The position numbers were made by a program, and so were the translations under genes. Source: CAZDYP01 sp964509505 (GTDB taxonomy: Bacteria; Chloroflexota; Anaerolineae; JACRMK01). Taken from it: a stretch of DNA of 15,251 bases. Shown one piece after another: positions 1-5,800 of this stretch. Positions within the stretch are counted from its first letter, which is position 1; the number at the start of each line of letters is the position of its first letter. The stretch covers positions 1-15,251 of the forward strand of contig CAZDYP010000142.1 of NCBI GenBank assembly GCA_964509505.1, in the 5' to 3' direction. The notes beneath the pieces are model-generated. The model made no database searches, was not told where the DNA came from, and was given only the letters and a program-made list of their open reading frames with translations.

Positions 1-779
1 TGCTCACCGGCTGGCACCACCTTCACGTAACCGACGCGTGTTTTCCATGTGACAATCGGTTGCAAGTTGGCTTGCTGCACGAGTCGCATGTCTAGGCGTT
101 CTCGTTCGCTTGGCTCAAAGCCTAACAGCATGATGCCGGGCCGCACGGCGTCCAGATAACTTTGGGGTAACGAGAGGATGGCGTGGCTGGAGGCGATGCT
201 AACGGGAAAAGGTTCGAGCGCGTTGAGCTGCTGACGCACGGCACGCAAGCGCTCCAGCTGCGTCGCATCGCGCGCGGGGTTCTCGGTGATCGTGCTGAAC
301 ATGCCCGCAAATTGCAACGAAGGGTGTGCGGCGACGTGTCGAATGAACTCCGCTGCGCGTGAATGTGGCACACCCAACCGATTGAGCCCCGTATCCACTT
401 TGACCCACACCGGTTGACGACGTTGATATTGACGCGCACCCTCGGCAAGCAGCTGCAGCGCTTCGTCTGTGAAAACTGTAGGGGTCAAGTCATGCGCGAA
501 AATGTCAGCCACCTCAGCGCGCGTGAAGTATGTCAAGCAGAGAATCAGTCCCGTGATGCCCTGGTGTCGCAGCTCGACGCCTTCGGCGACGGCAGCGACC
601 GCAAACGCGTCCACGCCTTGCTCCGCTAAAATTTGCGCGAGACCCACCGCGCCCGCGCCATAGGCATTGGCTTTGACGACGGCGATAAGGCGTGTCTGAC
701 CGACGATAGCTCGGACGCTGGCTAAGTTGTGTAACAAGCGTGCGCGGCTCAGTTCGAGCCAATGATTAGTTGCGCTCAT
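1..779 (-). CDS. alr: Alanine racemase, C-terminus cut off by window start
   Basis: PLP-dependent enzyme converting L-alanine to D-alanine for peptidoglycan, in the cytoplasm. The gene reads leftward from ATG 779-777 and runs open to the window edge, giving about 259 of the usual 360-380 residues. The PLP-lysine motif VVKANAYGAG is near residues 34-43 (Lys36). VDTGLNRLGV matches the family VDTGMGRLG motif, and AVRPGIMLLGFEPS matches the usual VRPGIxLYGxxPS. The (beta/alpha)8 barrel is therefore present, but the C-terminal beta domain with the catalytic Tyr lies mostly outside the window. An AGGA ribosome site (791-788) stands 8 nt before the ATG. The gene has its own promoter and a structured leader and follows the rnpB-tRNA unit on the same strand. 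Function is confident from motifs; only completeness is unknown. Confidence 0.93.
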   Translation of the reverse strand, partial: MSATNHWLELSRARLLHNLASVRAIVGQTRLIAVVKANAYGAGAVGLAQILAEQGVDAFAVAAVAEGVELRHQGITGLILCLTYFTRAEVADIFAHDLTPTVFTDEALQLLAEGARQYQRRQPVWVKVDTGLNRLGVPHSRAAEFIRHVAAHPSLQFAGMFSTITENPARDATQLERLRAVRQQLNALEPFPVSIASSHAILSLPQSYLDAVRPGIMLLGFEPSERERLDMRLVQQANLQPIVTWKTRVGYVKVVPAGE

Positions 780-798
780 GGATCAATTCCTAAGCTGC

Positions 799-883
799 GC
801 GCCTGTCCAGACAAGTGAAACTCTGCGGAGAGCGGCGTTAGAGAACGTCGCCTCCTCGCCGCGCACACTTTCTGGACAGGCGC
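799..883 (-). other. Long hairpin in the alr 5' leader
   Basis: The arms at 866-883 and 799-817 pair over 18 bp with a single bulged base at 812, enclosing about 48 nt that holds a smaller GC-rich hairpin. With the -10 box at 895-890, transcription should start near 884-882, so the mRNA would begin at or beside the base of this stem. The roughly 100-nt leader is mostly this structure. It matches no riboswitch I recognise and has no T tract in the alr direction. It could stabilise the mRNA 5' end, bind a regulator, or be a dispersed palindromic repeat that landed in the leader. Confidence 0.6.
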
Positions 884-889
884 GGGTGG

Positions 890-919
890 ATTATATTTGG
901 AGTGAAGTGAGCAAGACAA
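890..919 (-). promoter_or_regulatory. Promoter of alr
   Basis: A perfect TATAAT -10 box lies at 895-890 on the minus strand, with TTGTCT as the -35 box at 919-914 and 18 nt between. It lies downstream of the tRNA terminator, so alr can be transcribed independently of the RNA operon. Confidence 0.65.
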
Positions 920-935
920 TGGGTCGGTGAAGACA

Positions 936-965
936 AAAACGCCGTGTAAAAATACACGGCGTTTT
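936..965 (-). terminator. Terminator after tRNA-Trp
   Basis: A perfect 13-bp stem (936-948 with 953-965) with an AAAA/TTTT loop has a GC-rich core of ACGCCGTGTA. On the minus strand the stem ends in TTTTT, a classic intrinsic terminator. It begins 3 nt after the encoded CCA of the tRNA and ends the rnpB-tRNA transcript. It is nearly symmetrical and might also work on the plus strand. Confidence 0.88.
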
Positions 966-968
966 GGT

Positions 969-1044
969 TGGCAGGGGTGGCAGGACTTGAACCCGCAACC
1001 TCCCAGTTTGGAGCCGGATGCGCTGCCAATTGCGCCACACCCCT
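969..1044 (-). tRNA. trnW: tRNA-Trp (CCA anticodon)
   Basis: All four arms fold. The acceptor AGGGGTG pairs perfectly with CACCCCT. The D-stem is GCGC/GCGC. The anticodon loop is CTCCAAA with anticodon CCA at 1011-1009. The T arm is GCGGG-TTCAAGT-CCTGC. The discriminator base is G, as in bacterial tRNA-Trp, and the 3' CCA is encoded in the DNA (971-969). The 5' end lies one nucleotide after the end of rnpB, so both must come from one precursor ended by the terminator at 936-965. Confidence 0.95.
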
Positions 1045-1045
1045 A

Positions 1046-1497
1046 CGCTTGCCTGTCGCACAGGTGTACCCCCGATTCTGTTCCGCGACGTTGACACGAC
1101 GCTGTCCGCCATCTGTCTCGCCTTTGGTCGCTCGACCAACAAGCGGTGTTGACTACGCCACGAAGTGTAACTTCGTTTTACGCCAACACTGCGACGGGAC
1201 TGAACCGCACACAAAACAGGCTGCCCAGCCCACCCGCCTTGCTCCCAGTTGGACATTCGCCTAGCCACCATCATTGCTGATGATGCTGGTGAGCTCTTAC
1301 CTCACCTCTTGCAGCCCTCACAGGATACCCACAAAAGACATCCCTACGCGGGGTCTGTTTGCTGTTGCAGTTGTCGTCTTGGCTTACGCCGCGCCCGCAC
1401 TTGCTGTTTCGTGCGGCAACCATTTGTGTGGGAGTCGGGAAGTTCCTCTCGCGATTCAAGACCGTGAGCGGCGGAACCCTGCATGCTCAAGCAAGCG
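1046..1497 (-). ncRNA. rnpB: RNase P RNA (type A-like)
   Basis: Catalytic RNA of RNase P, which matures tRNA 5' ends. On the minus strand I see the hallmark conserved blocks in order. The 5' block begins GAGGAACTTCCCGACTCC (about 1449-1432). GGTAAGAGCTCACC (1301-1288) matches the universal GGTAAGAGCGCACC region. GGAGCAAGG lies near the middle. AACAGAA (1083-1077) and TCGGGGGT (1075-1068) form the 3' block. The two P4 strands, ACTTCCCGA (1443-1435) and TCGGGGGT, differ from the E. coli bases yet pair and leave the conserved single bulged U. P1 closes with CGCTTGC (1497-1491) against GCAAGCG (1052-1046). The length of about 450 nt is somewhat long for type A. Ends are set by P1 and by the promoter and are uncertain by a few bases at the 5' end. 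Confidence 0.93.
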
Positions 1498-1499
1498 CT

Positions 1500-1528
1500 A
1501 TTCTACAAGTGAGACGAGGATTTGTCAA
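1500..1528 (-). promoter_or_regulatory. Promoter of the rnpB-tRNA-Trp unit
   Basis: The -35 box TTGACA (1528-1523) is perfect and the -10 box TAGAAT (1505-1500) lies exactly 17 nt away. The start should fall within a few bases of the 5' strand of P1. This is the strongest sigma-70-type promoter in the window, as expected for a stable RNA. Confidence 0.85.
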
Positions 1529-1530
1529 CG

Positions 1531-1539
1531 TGCTATAAT
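1531..1539 (+). promoter_or_regulatory. Extended -10 promoter of the FemAB-like gene
   Basis: TGCTATAAT is a perfect extended -10 (TGnTATAAT) with no good -35. It lies 3 nt beyond the -35 box of the divergent rnpB promoter, so the two promoters abut and could compete. A start near 1546 would exclude the GTG at 1542 as initiator. Confidence 0.6.
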
Positions 1540-1631
1540 GCGTGGCGCGTGGCGTACGTTTGATATGGAACGCACGCGCACGATCATACACCCATTTCGC
1601 GCAATTCGTAATTTGCAAGCTGCAAGCCGCA

Positions 1632-2756
1632 ATGCTCATGCCTCATTCAACACTGGTCACTCATCCAACAACTTGGCACAACTTCGTGCTATCTCAACCC
1701 TATGCTCATTTATTGCAAACATGGGAATGGGGAGAATTCAAAGCGCGGTTTGGCTGGAAGCCTGTGCGTCTGGCGTTGATTGACGAGACGCGCGTCGGCG
1801 CGCCCATGCGCGCAGGCGGACAAATTTTGTTGCGCCGCTTGCCGCTCGGCTTGGGCGCCATCGGCTACGCCCCCAAGGGCCCGATGCTCGCGCCCGACTC
1901 GCCGTTGTTGAGCGAGTGGCTTGCTGCTGTGAAACCCGTTGCGCGCGCCGAGCGCATCTGCTTCTTGCGCCTCGAACCCGCATGGGAACAAACGCAAATT
2001 CCCCATCTCCAATCCTCGTCCGCTTTAGGGAACATCATTCCAAATCCCCATATCGAATATCCACTATCCAATATCCAGACCGCCATCCAGCCCACCACCA
2101 CCATTCACATTGACCTCCGTCCCTCACCCGAAGCGATCCTCACGCAGATGAAACCGAAGTGGCGTTACAACATTCGCCTCGCCGAACGTAAGGGCGTCAC
2201 GGTGCGACTCGGCACAGAGGCTGATCTCGTCGAATTTTATCGCTTGTCGCAAGTCACCTCGCAACGTGACGGCTTCGCAATTCACACCGAAGCTTACTAT
2301 CGCACCGCATGGCAGTTGTTTCAACCAAGCCATTCAGGCGCTTTATTCATCGCCGAATTTGCGGGCAAAGCGATCGCCGCCATCATGGTCTTCGTGTGCG
2401 CACGCATGGCAATCTACCTGTATGGCGCCTCGTCCAACGAAGACCGTCATCGGATGCCGAATCATTTGCTGCAGTGGCGCGCGATGCTATGGGCGAAAGA
2501 GCGTGGCTGCGAAGTGTATGACTTATGGGGCGTGCCTGAGGTGAGAGACGAAGGGCAAGCGACGGGAGACGAGCGACAGGAGATGGGGAATGAGGAACAA
2601 GCGACGAGCGACCAATTACCCTTAGGTCTGCTGCGCTTCAAAGAAGGCTTCGGCGGACGCGTGGTGCGCTACGTCGGCGCCTATGACATTGTGTATCGTC
2701 CATGGCTCTATCGGCTTTTGCAGTGGGCAGAAACCCGGCGCAGAAACTTGGGGTAA
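1632..2756 (+). CDS. FemAB/FemX-family aminoacyltransferase-like protein
   Basis: The 374-residue product resembles Fem transferases, which use aminoacyl-tRNA to add amino acids to the peptidoglycan precursor lipid II in the cytoplasm. Family marks are LLQTWEWGEFKARFGW near residues 25-40, TIHIDLRPSPEAIL followed by KWRYNIRLAERKGV around residues 155-190 (the basic substrate-binding stretch), the second GNAT-like fold with AIAAIMVF and HLLQWRAM, and LLRFKEGFGG near the C-terminus, the usual RFKxGFGG signature. The frame is open back to a GTG at 1542, but that lies at the probable transcription start, so I chose ATG 1632 (ATG 1638 is equally possible); neither has a clear ribosome site. Two low-complexity segments (about residues 123-145 and 304-326) interrupt the conserved fold. 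The exact amino acid substrate cannot be read from the sequence. Confidence 0.85.
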   Translation: MLMPHSTLVTHPTTWHNFVLSQPYAHLLQTWEWGEFKARFGWKPVRLALIDETRVGAPMRAGGQILLRRLPLGLGAIGYAPKGPMLAPDSPLLSEWLAAVKPVARAERICFLRLEPAWEQTQIPHLQSSSALGNIIPNPHIEYPLSNIQTAIQPTTTIHIDLRPSPEAILTQMKPKWRYNIRLAERKGVTVRLGTEADLVEFYRLSQVTSQRDGFAIHTEAYYRTAWQLFQPSHSGALFIAEFAGKAIAAIMVFVCARMAIYLYGASSNEDRHRMPNHLLQWRAMLWAKERGCEVYDLWGVPEVRDEGQATGDERQEMGNEEQATSDQLPLGLLRFKEGFGGRVVRYVGAYDIVYRPWLYRLLQWAETRRRNLG

Positions 2757-2793
2757 CCGCGCGCGCTGCTCAGACGTTTTCCTCCAAAAGTTA

Positions 2794-2802
2794 TGGTATG
2801 AT
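2794..2802 (+). promoter_or_regulatory. Extended -10 promoter of the giant repeat protein gene
   Basis: TGGTATGAT fits the extended -10 pattern TGnTATnAT, 55 nt upstream of the ATG. No convincing -35 is seen. A small hairpin (GCGCA/TGCGC) lies in the leader near 2819-2832. Confidence 0.5.
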
Positions 2803-2857
2803 TGCCCATCTTCTTTCGGGCGCACGGTGCGCTCAATTATGACTTCGGAGAGTTGTC

Positions 2858-5800
2858 ATGCGTAATTCTTTACATACATTCGCGATCGTCAAATTGGTGA
2901 GCGTGATGCTGTTTGCTTTATCGCTCACTGGCGCGGGGCTCACACTGGTCAACGCGGCGACGACGAATGAACCAACTGGCTCTATGTCCAGCTCACCGCT
3001 GGCGCCGACGAGCCACTTCATCGCCATCGCGGCTGGCGAGCAACACACTTGCGCGGTGACGAACACCGCAGGCGTGATGTGTTGGGGCAAGAACGATAAA
3101 GGGCAATTGGGCGATGGCACGCACGAACAGCGGGATCAACCCGTATCCGTCGTTGGCTTGACGAGCGGCGCAACGGGTGTATCCGCCGGCAAAGAACACA
3201 GCTGCGCGATTATTTCTGGTGGCGTGAAGTGTTGGGGCTATGGCACTAGCGGTCAATTGGGCAACGGTCAATTTTTGTTTAGTGATACACCAGTCACGGT
3301 GTTGGATACGGATGGTTCTACGCCATTGAGCAACATCACCGCCATCGCGTCAGGGCGCGCGCATACGTGCGCGGTGACCAGCGGCGGCGCGGTCAAATGT
3401 TGGGGCTACAACAATCAAGGGCAATTGGGCAATGGCTCAACGAGCAATAGCAACATCGCGGTCAACGTCTCAGGCTTGAGCAGCGGCGTCAGCGCCATCG
3501 CCGCAGGCGATTTGCATACCTGCGCGGTGGTGTCAGGCGCCGCGCAATGTTGGGGCGATAACACCTTTGGGCAGCTCGGCGACGGTAACACTTTTACATT
3601 TAGTTCCACGCCCGTCAGCGTCAGTAGCCTCCTCAGCGTGACCGCGATTGCGGGCGGCGGCAGTCACAGCTGCGCTGTCGCTTCTGGCGGCGCGAAGTGT
3701 TGGGGCGACAACACTTATGGACAATTGGGTAACAACTCGTTTACACCTTCGCCTACCCCTGTCAACGTCTCGAATCTGACGAGTGGCGTGAGCAACGTCT
3801 CGACGGGCAATGCCCATTCGTGCGCGCTGCTGAACACAGGCGCTGTGCGATGTTGGGGTTACAATGCGTTTGGTCAATTGGGCAACAACGCAACGACTGA
3901 CTCATCCGTGCCCGTGACTGTGACGAGTTTATCAGGCGTCACGTTACTCACCTCACACAACTTTCACAACTGCGCGCTCACAGGCGGCTATGCCTATTGT
4001 TGGGGCGACAATCAATATGGTCAATTGGGCGACGCCACCTCCGCTGCGAAACGCACGCCGCAACAAGTCATTGGCTTGGCGAGCAATGTGCTGACCATCA
4101 GCGTCGGCACAACACACGCTTGCGCCATCACCACCACTGCCAACGCACTGTGTTGGGGCAAGAACCTCAATGGACAAATCGGCAACGGCTCTGGCGGCTT
4201 GACCGCGCCCGATGTGCTGACCCCGGTCAAAGTAATTAACCTCTCTAACGCCACGGCGCTTGCAGCGGGTGGACAACACTCTTGTGCGCGCACGACTTCC
4301 GGCAGCGTGTTGTGTTGGGGCTATAACAACTATGGGCAAGTGGGCAACGGCTCGAGCTTCCAAACGGCGATCACGCTGCCCACCACCGTGCTCAATTTGT
4401 CCAATGCCATTGCGGTTGCAGCGGGACACGACCACAGCTGCGCCATCACGACGACGAATGGCGCGCGGTGTTGGGGTTACAATTTGTTTGGGTCGTTAGG
4501 CGATGGCACGAATTCCAACCGCAGTCAAGCCGTAGATGTTTCGGGCTTATCGTCAGGCGTCACTGCGCTTGCCGCAGGCGATTACCACACCTGCGCCATC
4601 GTGAGCGGCGGTCTTCAATGTTGGGGCTATAACTCTAATGGACAAGTCGGCGACAATTCGACAGTCAATCGCACTGCACCCGTCAACGTAAGCGGCTTAT
4701 CCTCGGGCGTGACCGCCGTTGCCGGTGGTTCCTTGCATACGTGCGCTGTGGTGAGCGGCGGGGTGCAATGTTGGGGCGATAACACAGGCGGACAGCTCGG
4801 CACGAATACCGTATCCGAAAGTCACGTGCCTATCGCCGTCAGCGGCGTCAGCAACGCAACCGCCCTGGCTTTGGGCGATTCGCATTCGTGCGCGCTCATC
4901 AACGATAGCACGGTGAAATGTTGGGGCAACAACGACAATGGGCAACTCGGCAACGGCACGACGCTAAGCAGCACGACGCCCGTGAACGTGACGGGCCTGA
5001 GTGGCGTGGTTGCGATTGAAGCGGGCGGCTCGACTACCTGCGTGTTATTGAACACGGGCGCGCTGAAGTGTTGGGGCAGCAATAGTGATGGACAAGTGGG
5101 CGATGGCGTTCCGACATATCGCACGACGCCCGTGCAAGTCTATGATCCATTCACGCCATTGCCGCCTGACCTCATCATCGCCAAAGACGATGGGCGCACC
5201 GTCGCCGATGTGGGTGATGTGTTGACTTACACGCTCACGTTTACCAACATTGGCGGCACGACGGCGACGGGCGTCGTCATCACGGAGACGTTGCCGCCGA
5301 GCACGACCTTTGTCGGTCCGAGTGGTTGGCAGCTCGTCGGCGGCAATGTCTATACACGGTTCGTCGGTGTGCTGACCGCAGCGGTGAAGTTGACCACGAC
5401 CTTCAGCGTGCAAGTGACGGGCGTGCCTGCGAGTGAGCGTTATACGAACACGGTAAGCATCGGCGCGAGCAACGAGACAGACTTCTCGAACAATCAAGCA
5501 ACCGATGTGAACACGACACCGCCGCCGCCCAACCTCACCATCGGCAAGAATGACGGGCGCAGCGTGGTGTATGTGGGCGACCTCCTCACTTATACTATCG
5601 CTTATGCCAACACAGGCGGCTCGACCGCTCTCACCATCATTCTCACTGAGACGTTGCCGAATGGCACAACCTTCGTCGGACCTGCCAATTGGGCGCTGGT
5701 GAGCGGCAACACCTACACGCGAACCGTGAGCAACTTGCCCGCCGGACAGGTAGGGGCGACAACCATCGTGATTAGTGTGACGAGTATTCCCGCTGACCGC

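Noticed and set aside
838..1038. Minus-strand reading frame with PNWEVAGSSPATPAN-like product
   Set aside because: It is the conceptual translation of tRNA-Trp and its flanks, a well-known false protein.
1542..1631. GTG start 90 nt upstream for the FemAB-like gene
   Set aside because: It coincides with the expected transcription start, and the added residues do not match the family; the ATG pair at 1632/1638 fits better.
891..1783. Several reading frames of 60-170 codons on both strands
   Set aside because: They lie within rnpB, the tRNA and the divergent promoter region; conserved RNA motifs explain the sequence.
3016..5148. Regularly spaced repeats that might suggest a CRISPR-like array
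   Set aside because: The 153-bp period, open frame and CWG/GQLG motifs show protein RCC1 units; there are no short identical repeats with unique spacers.
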